64,000 nucleotides of DNA from the NCBI RefSeq assembly GCF_000156335.1, contig NZ_DS999213.1:2390747-2454746 (forward strand), written 5' to 3'. Source of the DNA: Roseobacter sp. GAI101 (GTDB taxonomy: Bacteria; Pseudomonadota; Alphaproteobacteria; Rhodobacterales; Rhodobacteraceae). A program made the translations under genes and the position numbers. Positions 36,037 through 44,761 of this stretch are shown here, piece by piece. Below the pieces are notes generated by a model, which had not been told where the DNA came from, ran no database searches, and saw only the letters and a list, made by a program, of their open reading frames with translations. Position 1 is the first letter of the stretch. Each line of letters starts with the position of its first letter.

Positions 36037-37044
36037 ATGACCGAAGCCAGCGATATGGTCGCCGATATTGAAATACTCGGTGAAAAACTGGCGCAGGCCA
36101 AGGCGTCGATCACCAACCGCTTTATCGGGCAGGAACGGGTTGTTGATTTGACCCTGACCGCGCTGCTGTGCGGCGGGCACGGGTTGCTGATCGGGTTGCC
36201 GGGTCTGGGCAAGACGCGCTTGGTGGAAACGCTCAGCACCGTGATGGGTCTGCATGGCAATCGCGTGCAGTTCACCCCCGACCTGATGCCTGCCGACATT
36301 CTGGGGTCAGAGGTGTTGGACACCGCCGCCGACGGCAGCCGCGCGTTTCGCTTTGTCGAAGGGCCGATCTTTTGCCAGCTTCTGATGGCAGATGAAATCA
36401 ACCGCGCCTCTCCGCGCACTCAGTCCGCCCTGTTGCAGGCGATGCAGGAAAAGACGGTAACCGTCGCAGGTCAGGACCGTCCCCTGGGCAAGCCGTTTCA
36501 TGTTCTGGCCACGCAAAACCCGATTGAACAAGAAGGCACCTACCCCCTGCCCGAAGCCCAGCTTGACCGGTTTCTGGTGCAGATCGACGTTGCCTATCCC
36601 GACCGCAAGACCGAACGCGACATCTTGCTGGCCACCACGGGCGACAGCGATGCGCAGGCCTCTCAGGTCTTTACCAGCCAGGAACTGCTGGCCGCGCAAA
36701 CCCTGTTGCGGCGGATGCCCGTCGGAGACTCTGTCGTCGAGATGATCCTTGATCTGGTCCGCGCCTTCCGCCCCGATGAGGCAGATGCCAGCCAACAGGT
36801 CCGTGATACTGTCGCCTGGGGTCCCGGCCCCCGTGCCGCACAGGCCTTGATGCTGACCGTGCGTGCGCGCGCCTTGCTGCAGGGGCGGCTTGCGCCGTCA
36901 GCCGAAGACGTCATCGACATGGCGCGTCCGGTGCTCAGCCACCGGATGGCGTTGAACTTTGCAGCGCGGGCACGTGGCGACAGCCTGCATGACCTGATTG
37001 ATGCAACGGCGGCCAGCCTGACCGGGAAAAAGGTCGCAGCGTGA
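36037..37044 (+). CDS. MoxR-family AAA+ ATPase
   Basis: This 335-residue cytosolic AAA+ chaperone-like ATPase has Walker A GLPGLGKTRLVETL (about residue 53), QFTPDLMPADILGSEV and Walker B LMADEINRASPRTQSALLQAMQE. Sensor 1 is VLATQNPIEQEGTYPLPEAQLDRF, and a C-terminal lid follows. MoxR proteins remodel VWA-domain or metal enzymes together with DUF58 partners. It heads a tightly coupled four-gene operon; its stop overlaps the GTG of the DUF58 gene. Confidence 0.95.
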   Translation: MTEASDMVADIEILGEKLAQAKASITNRFIGQERVVDLTLTALLCGGHGLLIGLPGLGKTRLVETLSTVMGLHGNRVQFTPDLMPADILGSEVLDTAADGSRAFRFVEGPIFCQLLMADEINRASPRTQSALLQAMQEKTVTVAGQDRPLGKPFHVLATQNPIEQEGTYPLPEAQLDRFLVQIDVAYPDRKTERDILLATTGDSDAQASQVFTSQELLAAQTLLRRMPVGDSVVEMILDLVRAFRPDEADASQQVRDTVAWGPGPRAAQALMLTVRARALLQGRLAPSAEDVIDMARPVLSHRMALNFAARARGDSLHDLIDATAASLTGKKVAA

Positions 37045-37925
37045 TCAACTCCGCCACCCTGCGCGCCAATGCCGAAGATCAGGCCGCCCGCTTTCCGGCG
37101 CTTCTGGCACGTGCCGAGCATCTGGCAGGCGCTGTCCTGCTGGGCGCGCATGGCCGTCGCCGCGCAGGGGTCGGGGATGATTTCTGGCAATACCGTCCGG
37201 CGCAGCAAGGTGACAGCCGTCGCCGGATCGACCACCGCAGGTCGGCCATGGGCGATCAGGAATTCGTGCGCGAACGCGAATGGCAGATCGCGCAATCCGT
37301 GATGCTTTGGGTCGACCAGGGGGCATCCATGCGCTTTACCTCTGATCCGAAGCTGCCGGAAAAGGCCGACCGTGCGCGGCTGCTGGGGCTTGCCGTGGCG
37401 ATCCTGTTGCAACGCGGCGGCGAACGCGTCGGACTGACCGGAACGGCCCTGCCGCCACGGTCGGGCACGCCGCAAATCCTGCGGCTGGCCGAGGCGTTTT
37501 GCCAGGACGATGCCGCCGATTACGCCCCGCCGGAACATCGCGCGATGATCCCCCATGCGCGGGCCGTGTTCATCTCGGATTTCATGGGCGATCTGGACGG
37601 CGTGACGCTGGCCCTGACCAAAGCCGCCGACCGCGGCGTGCGCGGCGTTCTGTGCCATGTTCTTGATCCCTCTGAGGAAGCTTTCCCTTTCACGGGCCGC
37701 ACCATCTTTGAGAGCATGGGCGGCACCATCCACCACGAAACGCTGAAGGCAAATGACCTGAAATCGCGCTATCTGGAGCGGCTGGCCGAACGCAAGGCGG
37801 AATTACAGCGGCTCTGCGCCCTGACGGGATGGCATTACGGCTTGCACCACACCAATGCGTCGGCGCAATCGGCACTGCTGTGGCTGTATTCAGCGCTTGA
37901 TACGCGCGCAGGGGCGGCGGCATGA
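37041..37925 (+). CDS. DUF58 domain protein
   Basis: This 294-residue protein has the DUF58 core RRAGVGDDFWQYRPAQQGD followed by RRIDHRRSAMGDQEFVREREWQ. A VWA-like fold follows, with MLWVDQGASM, where the usual DxSxS MIDAS motif is altered to D-Q-G-A-S. No membrane segment is present. It begins at a GTG overlapping the moxR stop (GTGA) and ends with an ATGA overlap. In this operon type DUF58 acts with MoxR and BatA-like membrane proteins, in envelope or stress functions that are poorly defined. Confidence 0.9.
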   Translation: MINSATLRANAEDQAARFPALLARAEHLAGAVLLGAHGRRRAGVGDDFWQYRPAQQGDSRRRIDHRRSAMGDQEFVREREWQIAQSVMLWVDQGASMRFTSDPKLPEKADRARLLGLAVAILLQRGGERVGLTGTALPPRSGTPQILRLAEAFCQDDAADYAPPEHRAMIPHARAVFISDFMGDLDGVTLALTKAADRGVRGVLCHVLDPSEEAFPFTGRTIFESMGGTIHHETLKANDLKSRYLERLAERKAELQRLCALTGWHYGLHHTNASAQSALLWLYSALDTRAGAAA

Positions 37926-40684
37926 CGGTTCTGGGTGGCATCGGTTTTTCGGCCCCGTGGCTTTTGCTGGGCCTTTTGGCGCTGCCGATCCTGTGGCTGA
38001 TCTTGCGCGCCGTTCCACCGGCACCGATCCGCCGCCGCTTTCCCGGCGTGGCGCTTTTGCTGGGCCTCAAGGATTCCGAAACAGTCTCGGATCGCACTCC
38101 GTGGTGGCTGCTGCTGCTGCGTATGCTGGCGGTGGCTGCGATCATCATCGGCCTTGCCGGGCCAATTCTGAACCCCCAAGAACAGCAGGCCGACGGGTCC
38201 GGCCCCTTGCTGATTGTGCTGGATGGCTCTTGGGCCGGGGCACCCCGCTGGGCGCAGCAATCCGAGGTGATCGACGCGCAGTTGACCCGTGCCGCACGCG
38301 CCAACCGTACCGTCGGCTTTCTGACGCTGACCCAGCCCGAAGAACCCGCCTTTCAATCGGCGGATGTCTGGCGCACGCGGCTTGCGGGGCTCCAGCCCGC
38401 GCCGTGGCAACCCTCTGACGGGAATATCACCCGCGCGATCGAGATTGCCGAAACTCTGGACGGGTTCGATACGCTTTGGTTCAGCGACGGGCTTGGCTTT
38501 GACGGCCGCGAAGATATGCTGGCTGCCCTGCAGGATCGGGGGTCAGTCGAGGTCTACCAGACCGGCGCGAACGTGATGGGCATGGCCCCCGCCACCTACG
38601 AGGATGGCGCGATCACCCTGACCGTGAAACGTGCACTTGCAGGCACGCCCCGCGAGGTATCCCTGAACGCCCAAGGCCGCGATCCCGCGGGGAACATCCG
38701 CATTTTGGCAACTGTGCCCGCAACCTTTGAAGACGGCGCGGTTGAGGCCACCGCCCAGCTTGCCCTGCCCGCTGAATTGCGCGCGCGTATCACGCGGTTC
38801 GACATTGCGGGACAACGGTCTGCCGGCGCGACGACGCTGGTAGATGACGGCTTGCGCCGCCGCGAGGTCGCGCTGATTGCCGGGCGTGATGACCGCGAAG
38901 GGTTGGAGCTGCTGTCGCCGCTGCATTACATCGAGCAGGCCCTTGCCCCAAGCGCCGATCTGATCGACGGGTCATTGGCCGATATCCTGCCCGCCAATCC
39001 GGACGTCATCGTGATGGCCGATGTGGCGACCCTGTCGGATGCCGAACAGGCCCCCCTGATCGAATGGATCGAAAACGGCGGCATGCTGGTACGTTTCGCC
39101 GGCCCCCGCATCGCTGCCAGCGATATTTCCCGCGACACCGAAGACCCCCTGATGCCCGTGCGCCTGCGCGCCGGTGGCCGCAGCGTCGGCGGCGCGATGA
39201 GCTGGGGAGAGCCTAAATCCCTTGATGCCTTCCGCGACAGTTCACCGTTTTTCGGTCTGGAGATTCCGTCGGATGTGGTCGTGTCGGCCCAGGTCGTGGC
39301 CCAGCCCGACCCGACGCTAGCAAACCGCGTGATTGCATCCCTCAGTGATGGCACGCCGCTGGTCACGCGCAAGGCGCTTGGCCAAGGGCAGATTGTGCTG
39401 TTTCACGTCACAGCGACCGCCGAATGGTCGACCTTGCCGCTGTCGGGCCTGTTCGTTCAAATGATGGAACGGCTTGCGATATCCTCCTCTTCTGCCGGTA
39501 TCGACGCGCAGGACCTGCAAGGCACCACATGGACCCCGCTGCGGGTGATGGACGGGTTCGGCCTGCTGGAAGATGCCGGAAACCTGCCCGGCGTCGACGG
39601 GGCCGATCTGGCCGGCGCGGCCACCGGTCCGGGCCTGCAACCGGGCATCTATGCCTCTGGCGACCGGCGCATCGCGCGCAACGTGGTCACGGCGCAAACC
39701 GTGCTGTCACCGGCCAAATGGCCCGGCGACGTTCCCGTGCGTGGCCTTTTCGTGGCCCCGGAAAAACCCCTTGCCGGATGGCTGCTAAGCCTGTCGATCT
39801 TGCTGCTGCTCGCCGATGTTGTGGCATCTTTGGCTTTGTCCGGCCGCCTGTTGAAACGCAGCAATGCGGCGGCGGTCGTGCTGTTGGGCCTGCTGTACAT
39901 GCCCGCCCCTGCGGATGCGCAAGATGCCGATGCCTTTGCCTTGAACGCCACTGCGGAAATGACGCTGGCCTATGTCGTCACCGGGAACGGCGCTGTGGAC
40001 GAACTGTCGGAAGCAGGCCTGCGCGGCCTGTCCGACACCCTGTTTTTCCGGACATCGGTTGAACCCGCGAATCCCATCGGCGTCGATCTTGAACGCGACG
40101 AGCTGGCGTTTTTCCCGATGCTGTATTGGCCGATCACTCCCGAACAGCCGCGCCCGTCGGGCGACGCTTATGCCAAGCTGAACGACTATCTGCGCTCTGG
40201 CGGGCTGATCCTGTTTGACACACGCGACGCCAATATCGCGGGGTTCGGCGCGGCCAGCCCCAACGGGCGCAAGTTGCAAGAGCTTGCCGCGCCGCTTGAT
40301 ATTCCACCGCTTGAACCACTGCCCGGAGATCACGTTCTGACCCGCACCTTCTATCTCCTTCAGGACTTTCCCGGCCGCCATACCGGCCGCGACGTCTGGG
40401 TCGAATCCTCGCCCCCTGACGCGGAACAGATCGAAGGGATGCCGTTTCGCAACCTCAACGACGGTGTGACGCCCGTCGTGATTGGCGGCAACGACTGGGC
40501 CGCCGCCTGGGCCGTGACGCCGGGCGGGGCCCCTATGGTGCCTGTCGGGCGCGGCTTTGCCGGGGAACGGCAGCGCGAACTTGCCTACCGTTTCGGGGTC
40601 AATCTGGTCATGCATGTGCTGACCGGCAATTATAAATCCGATCAGGTTCATGTGCCTGCGCTCTTGGACAGGTTAGGCCAATGA
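37922..40684 (+). CDS. BatA-type membrane protein with C-terminal DUF4159
   Basis: This 920-residue protein starts with an aerotolerance-regulator (BatA) N-terminus. It has two helices, LGGIGFSAPWLLLGLLALPI near residue 3 and WWLLLLRMLAVAAIIIGLAG near residue 58. A VWA-like region follows (LLIVLDGSWAG). Two further helices lie near residues 615-665, and then DUF4159 runs from about residue 680. DUF4159 is marked by FPMLYWPITPEQPRPS, LRSGGLILFDTRDA and a glutamine-amidotransferase-like fold. It is anchored in the inner membrane with the DUF4159 part on the periplasmic or cytosolic side (not decidable here). It is coupled on both sides by ATGA. Confidence 0.88.
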   Translation: MTVLGGIGFSAPWLLLGLLALPILWLILRAVPPAPIRRRFPGVALLLGLKDSETVSDRTPWWLLLLRMLAVAAIIIGLAGPILNPQEQQADGSGPLLIVLDGSWAGAPRWAQQSEVIDAQLTRAARANRTVGFLTLTQPEEPAFQSADVWRTRLAGLQPAPWQPSDGNITRAIEIAETLDGFDTLWFSDGLGFDGREDMLAALQDRGSVEVYQTGANVMGMAPATYEDGAITLTVKRALAGTPREVSLNAQGRDPAGNIRILATVPATFEDGAVEATAQLALPAELRARITRFDIAGQRSAGATTLVDDGLRRREVALIAGRDDREGLELLSPLHYIEQALAPSADLIDGSLADILPANPDVIVMADVATLSDAEQAPLIEWIENGGMLVRFAGPRIAASDISRDTEDPLMPVRLRAGGRSVGGAMSWGEPKSLDAFRDSSPFFGLEIPSDVVVSAQVVAQPDPTLANRVIASLSDGTPLVTRKALGQGQIVLFHVTATAEWSTLPLSGLFVQMMERLAISSSSAGIDAQDLQGTTWTPLRVMDGFGLLEDAGNLPGVDGADLAGAATGPGLQPGIYASGDRRIARNVVTAQTVLSPAKWPGDVPVRGLFVAPEKPLAGWLLSLSILLLLADVVASLALSGRLLKRSNAAAVVLLGLLYMPAPADAQDADAFALNATAEMTLAYVVTGNGAVDELSEAGLRGLSDTLFFRTSVEPANPIGVDLERDELAFFPMLYWPITPEQPRPSGDAYAKLNDYLRSGGLILFDTRDANIAGFGAASPNGRKLQELAAPLDIPPLEPLPGDHVLTRTFYLLQDFPGRHTGRDVWVESSPPDAEQIEGMPFRNLNDGVTPVVIGGNDWAAAWAVTPGGAPMVPVGRGFAGERQRELAYRFGVNLVMHVLTGNYKSDQVHVPALLDRLGQ

Positions 40685-42726
40685 CTTCTACAATCGTCTT
40701 TGATCCGCTTATCCCTCTGGTGCTTTTGGCTGTCGTGGCACTGGTTGCCTTGGCCGCTGTTGTGCTGGCCGTGATCCGTGGCTTGCAAGGCTGGGCGCTG
40801 CGCGGACTGGCCATGCTGGTGGTGATCGCGGCCCTCTCGGGTCCGTCGTTCCAGCAAGAAGATCGCGCGCCGCTGACCGATATCGTCATCCTGCTTGAAG
40901 ACGCCAGCGCCAGCCAGAAACTGGCCGACCGCGCCACCCAAAGCAGCGAGGCCGCAGATGCCCTTGCTGCGCGGATCGAAGCCCGCGCGAACACAGAACT
41001 GCGCCGCGTGACAGTGCCCGATGGCGTTGGAGATGCAGGGACGCAGCTGATGACCGCGCTTGGCGATGCCCTTGCCGAAGAGCCCCGCGCGCGGATCGCC
41101 GGTATACTTGCCGTCAGTGACGGACGCATTCATGACGCTGATCTGCCCGTCGATCTGCCCGCGCCCATGCACCTACTGATGACAGGAAAGGAAACCGATT
41201 GGGACCGCCGCCTGTCCGTGCGCAATGCCCCTGCTTTTGCGATCATCGGCGAACCCGTCACGCTGACCCTGCGGATCGACGATTTGGGCACTGCCCCAGC
41301 GGATGGCGGGCTGGCCCAGCTTGATATCTCGGTTGACGGTGAAGAACCGCAATCGTTTCGGGTGCCTGTCGGTCAAGACCTCGACCTGCCAGTAACCCTG
41401 CCCCATGGCGGCCGCAACGTGATCCGGTTTTCGCTGCCCGAAGCGCCCGGCGAACTGACCGATCGCAACAACGCGGCGCTGATCCAGATGAACGGCGTGC
41501 GCGACCGTCTGCGCGTATTGCTGGTCAGCGGGGAACCACATCAGGGCGGGCGCACGTGGCGCAACCTTCTGAAATCCGACAGTTCGGTCGATCTGGTGCA
41601 TTTCACCATCCTGCGCCCCCCCGAAAAGCAAGACGGCGTGCCGGTGGATGAACTGTCGCTGATCGCTTTCCCCACCCGCGAATTATTCATGGAGAAGATA
41701 GATGATTTCGATCTGATCATCTTTGACCGCTACAAACGGCGCGGCATCCTGCCCTCTCTCTATCTTGAAAATGTCGCCAATTACGTGCGGCAAGGCGGGG
41801 CCGTTCTGGTCGCTGCCGGTGCTGATTTCGCCAGTGCCGACAGCATCTTCCGTTCGCCCCTTGGCGCGGTGTTGCCCGCCACGCCTTCGGCACGGGTGAT
41901 TGAGGAACCCTTTCTGCCTGTCGTCTCGGATCTGGGGCAGCGTCACCCTGTGACCACCGATCTGCCGGGTCGCGGCGACTGGGGCCGCTGGCTGCGCCAG
42001 ATCGATGTGACCGATCCGATCGGCAATGTGGTGATGACCGGTCAGGACGACCGCCCGCTGCTGGTCCTGAACCGGGTCGACGAAGGCCGGGTGGCGCTGC
42101 TGGCGTCAGATCATGCATGGCTCTGGAACCGTGGCTACGAGGGGGGCGGGCCGCAGCTGGAATTGCTGCGTCGGCTGGCCCATTGGATGATGAAAGAACC
42201 CGAGCTTGAGGAAGAGGACCTGACCGCTACAGCCGAGGGCCAGACCATGCGCATCATTCGCCGTACCCTTGGCGACGATGTGCCCCCCGTGACCATCACC
42301 GGCCCCGATGGCAGTACCGTGACCCTGCCCCTGACGCAATCCGCCCCCGGCGTCTTCGAAGGCCTGTACGAGGGGCCCGAAATCGGCCTCTATCGGTTGG
42401 AAAACGGCGACGAGGTCACGGTCATCGGCCTTGGTCCTGCCGCCCCGAAAGAGTTTGTGGAGACAATCGCGAGCGACGTCACGATGGCACCGATACTCGC
42501 CGCCCTGCGCGGCGGTGTTGCCCGGATCGAAGACGGCCTGCCCCGCATCCGCGAGGTCCGTCTTGGCCGACCCGCCGCCGGACGCGGCTGGATCGGGCTG
42601 ACCCCGCGCAATGCCTATGAAACCCGCGATGTGCGCCAGACACCGATCCTGCCGGGCTGGCTGGTCCTGCTGCTAAGCGCGGCACTAATCGTCGCCGCCT
42701 GGCTGCGCGAAGGTCGCCGCAGCTAA
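40681..42726 (+). CDS. Membrane protein of the MoxR operon, glutamine amidotransferase-like
   Basis: This 681-residue protein has two N-terminal helices (LVLLAVVALVALAAVVLAVI and WALRGLAMLVVIAALSG). An extracytosolic VWA-like segment (DIVILLEDASASQKLADRA) is followed by a class-I glutamine-amidotransferase-like fold (about residues 270-480, LRVLLVSGEPHQGGRTWRN). A C-terminal helix (LPGWLVLLLSAALIVAAWL) comes before a basic tail. No catalytic Cys triad is evident, so it is probably structural or regulatory. It is the last gene of the operon; its stop is 8 bp from the convergent pbpC stop. Confidence 0.85.
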   Translation: MTSTIVFDPLIPLVLLAVVALVALAAVVLAVIRGLQGWALRGLAMLVVIAALSGPSFQQEDRAPLTDIVILLEDASASQKLADRATQSSEAADALAARIEARANTELRRVTVPDGVGDAGTQLMTALGDALAEEPRARIAGILAVSDGRIHDADLPVDLPAPMHLLMTGKETDWDRRLSVRNAPAFAIIGEPVTLTLRIDDLGTAPADGGLAQLDISVDGEEPQSFRVPVGQDLDLPVTLPHGGRNVIRFSLPEAPGELTDRNNAALIQMNGVRDRLRVLLVSGEPHQGGRTWRNLLKSDSSVDLVHFTILRPPEKQDGVPVDELSLIAFPTRELFMEKIDDFDLIIFDRYKRRGILPSLYLENVANYVRQGGAVLVAAGADFASADSIFRSPLGAVLPATPSARVIEEPFLPVVSDLGQRHPVTTDLPGRGDWGRWLRQIDVTDPIGNVVMTGQDDRPLLVLNRVDEGRVALLASDHAWLWNRGYEGGGPQLELLRRLAHWMMKEPELEEEDLTATAEGQTMRIIRRTLGDDVPPVTITGPDGSTVTLPLTQSAPGVFEGLYEGPEIGLYRLENGDEVTVIGLGPAAPKEFVETIASDVTMAPILAALRGGVARIEDGLPRIREVRLGRPAAGRGWIGLTPRNAYETRDVRQTPILPGWLVLLLSAALIVAAWLREGRRS

Positions 42727-42733
42727 AAGGGCG

Positions 42734-44761
42734 TCATTGCAGTCTGATCTCGACCTCGGCGCTGCGCCCGCGTGCGTCAATGACAGAGATCCGCGAGAAT
42801 CCCGCCCCGTCGAGCGGAAGCCACGTTTCGCGATCCCGCAGGCCGGTCAGCACGGGCGCGCCGTTGACCAGAACTGTCAGCGGCAACTTACCGGACCGGA
42901 GCTTTAGCGGGATGCCTGCCCCCCCGCGCCGCAGCACCGCGCCCTGAGGGGGGAAGCTGACCATCGGGCTGTCCGTCGCGAGATCGAAGATCGCCCCACG
43001 GCTGCGGAACCGTTGCAGGGGCGCGGGCAAATCGGCAGTGCGGAGCATCAGCGTTTCGTCGGGCGGGAGGGGGCCGGGGGCGCGTTTTTCGGATACACGG
43101 CCGAAGGCCTCGAACAGAATCGGTGCTGCCAGATCACCGCCAAAAGCCCCCGGTACAGGCGTGCCATCGGGCCGTCCCAGCCAAACGCCGATCACATGTT
43201 GCCCATCGAAACCGATGCTCCAGGCATCGCGGTGCCCGTAGGACGTGCCCGTTTTATACGCGATCTGGCGGCGCGGTCCGCCGATATGCAATGGTGGTGC
43301 CAGATCGGCAAGGATGTCCCATAGCTGCCACGCCGCCACATCCGACATGATCCGCTTGGGCTGGCGCGCAGCCGCGTCTTTGCGCCAGATCAACGGCTGC
43401 ACCTGCCCGCCGTTAGCTATTCCCCCGTAAAGCTGCACCAGATCATGCAACGTGATGCCCACGCCCCCGAGGGCGACCGCCAGCCCCGGCTTGCCCCCCG
43501 GCACCACTGGCGCTGCCCCCCCGCGCCGTAAAAGGGCCATCAGACGGGACGGGCCAAGTTCGTTCAGCAAGACCACAGGCGGAATGTTCAGCGACTGAAG
43601 CAAGGCAGACCGCACTGTCAGTTCGCCGCGATACTCCCCATCGAAGTTTTGCGGCGCATAGCGGCCAAAGGCGGTCGGCGCGTCATTGATCAGCGTTTCG
43701 GGATGCACCAGACCTTGTTCAAAGGCGATCCCGTAGATGAAAGGCTTGAGCGTCGATCCAGGCGACCGCAACGCCCGCGTCATATCGACGAACCCCAATG
43801 CACCATCCGCCCCCGAATACGCAGGCGACCCGACCGAGGCGAGGATTTCGCCGGTGTGATGATCCGCCACGATGATGGCCGCGGACAGACGGTCATCGCG
43901 GCCACGCACGGCGCGGGCGGCAAGGTCCTGGATCTGTTCTTGAAGGCCGGCATCCAGCGTCAGGTCGATGCGTTGCGTCTTTGGTACCTCGCGCAGCGTC
44001 AGGTCGGTCAGATGCGGGGCAAATCGGGGAAACGGCGTCATGCGGCGCGGCACTGGCGCAAGACGGGCTTGGTCGGGCGCCTTGGTGCGCTGCAAGACGC
44101 GGGCACGCGCCTGACGTGCGGCCTGCGGGTGTCTGTCGGGTCGGCGGGTTTCCGGGGCTTGGGGCAAGGCGACCAGCAATGCGGCTTCGGCCAGGGTCAG
44201 CCGCGCGGGTTCTTTGCCAAACCACGCGAGCGTCCCCGCGCGCAGCCCTTCCACAGCGCCACCATAGGGCGCATGAGCAAGATAAAGTGTCAGGATTTCA
44301 TCCTTGCCAAGAACCCGTTCAAGAGCGAGCGCCAGCCGGATCTGGCGCAGCTTGCCCTGCCAACGGCCCGTCCCGGAGTTTTCAAGCAGGCGGGCGACCT
44401 GCATCGTCAGCGTCGACCCGCCCGATACAATCCCGCCATTTGTGACCGCCTGAACCGCAGCCCGAAGGCCGGCACGCAGGTCGACGCCGTTGTGATCGTA
44501 AAACCGCTTGTCCTCGTAGGCGATCAGCATGTTCAGGAACCCAGGGTCAACATCCTTCAGGCGCAGCGCCATGCGGGTACGCCCGTTTTCGACCGGATAG
44601 ACACGCAGCAACGCACCGTGGCGGTCGCGCATCTCGACCGATGTTTCGACCAGCATGGACGGAAGGACTGTCGATGCGATCCAGCGGTCGGTCGCATCGC
44701 GCAGGCCCCCCACGGTGCCCAAGAGCATGACCAGCGCGAACAGGCCAAAGCGGCGGATCAT
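42734..44761 (-). CDS. pbpC: Penicillin-binding protein 1C
   Basis: This 675-residue bifunctional peptidoglycan synthase has an N-terminal membrane anchor. The GT51 transglycosylase domain carries the catalytic Glu in AYEDKRFYDHNGVD, the GGSTLTMQVAR motif and LALERVLGKDEILTLYL. The transpeptidase domain has the nucleophile in SPGSTLKPFIYG (SxxK) and YKTGTSYGHRDAW (KTG). A C-terminal BiPBP_C domain follows (SPMVSFPPQGAVL). Its start overlaps the alpha-2-macroglobulin stop (ATGA), the same gene pair as yfhM-pbpC in E. coli. Confidence 0.95.
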   Translation of the reverse strand: MIRRFGLFALVMLLGTVGGLRDATDRWIASTVLPSMLVETSVEMRDRHGALLRVYPVENGRTRMALRLKDVDPGFLNMLIAYEDKRFYDHNGVDLRAGLRAAVQAVTNGGIVSGGSTLTMQVARLLENSGTGRWQGKLRQIRLALALERVLGKDEILTLYLAHAPYGGAVEGLRAGTLAWFGKEPARLTLAEAALLVALPQAPETRRPDRHPQAARQARARVLQRTKAPDQARLAPVPRRMTPFPRFAPHLTDLTLREVPKTQRIDLTLDAGLQEQIQDLAARAVRGRDDRLSAAIIVADHHTGEILASVGSPAYSGADGALGFVDMTRALRSPGSTLKPFIYGIAFEQGLVHPETLINDAPTAFGRYAPQNFDGEYRGELTVRSALLQSLNIPPVVLLNELGPSRLMALLRRGGAAPVVPGGKPGLAVALGGVGITLHDLVQLYGGIANGGQVQPLIWRKDAAARQPKRIMSDVAAWQLWDILADLAPPLHIGGPRRQIAYKTGTSYGHRDAWSIGFDGQHVIGVWLGRPDGTPVPGAFGGDLAAPILFEAFGRVSEKRAPGPLPPDETLMLRTADLPAPLQRFRSRGAIFDLATDSPMVSFPPQGAVLRRGGAGIPLKLRSGKLPLTVLVNGAPVLTGLRDRETWLPLDGAGFSRISVIDARGRSAEVEIRLQ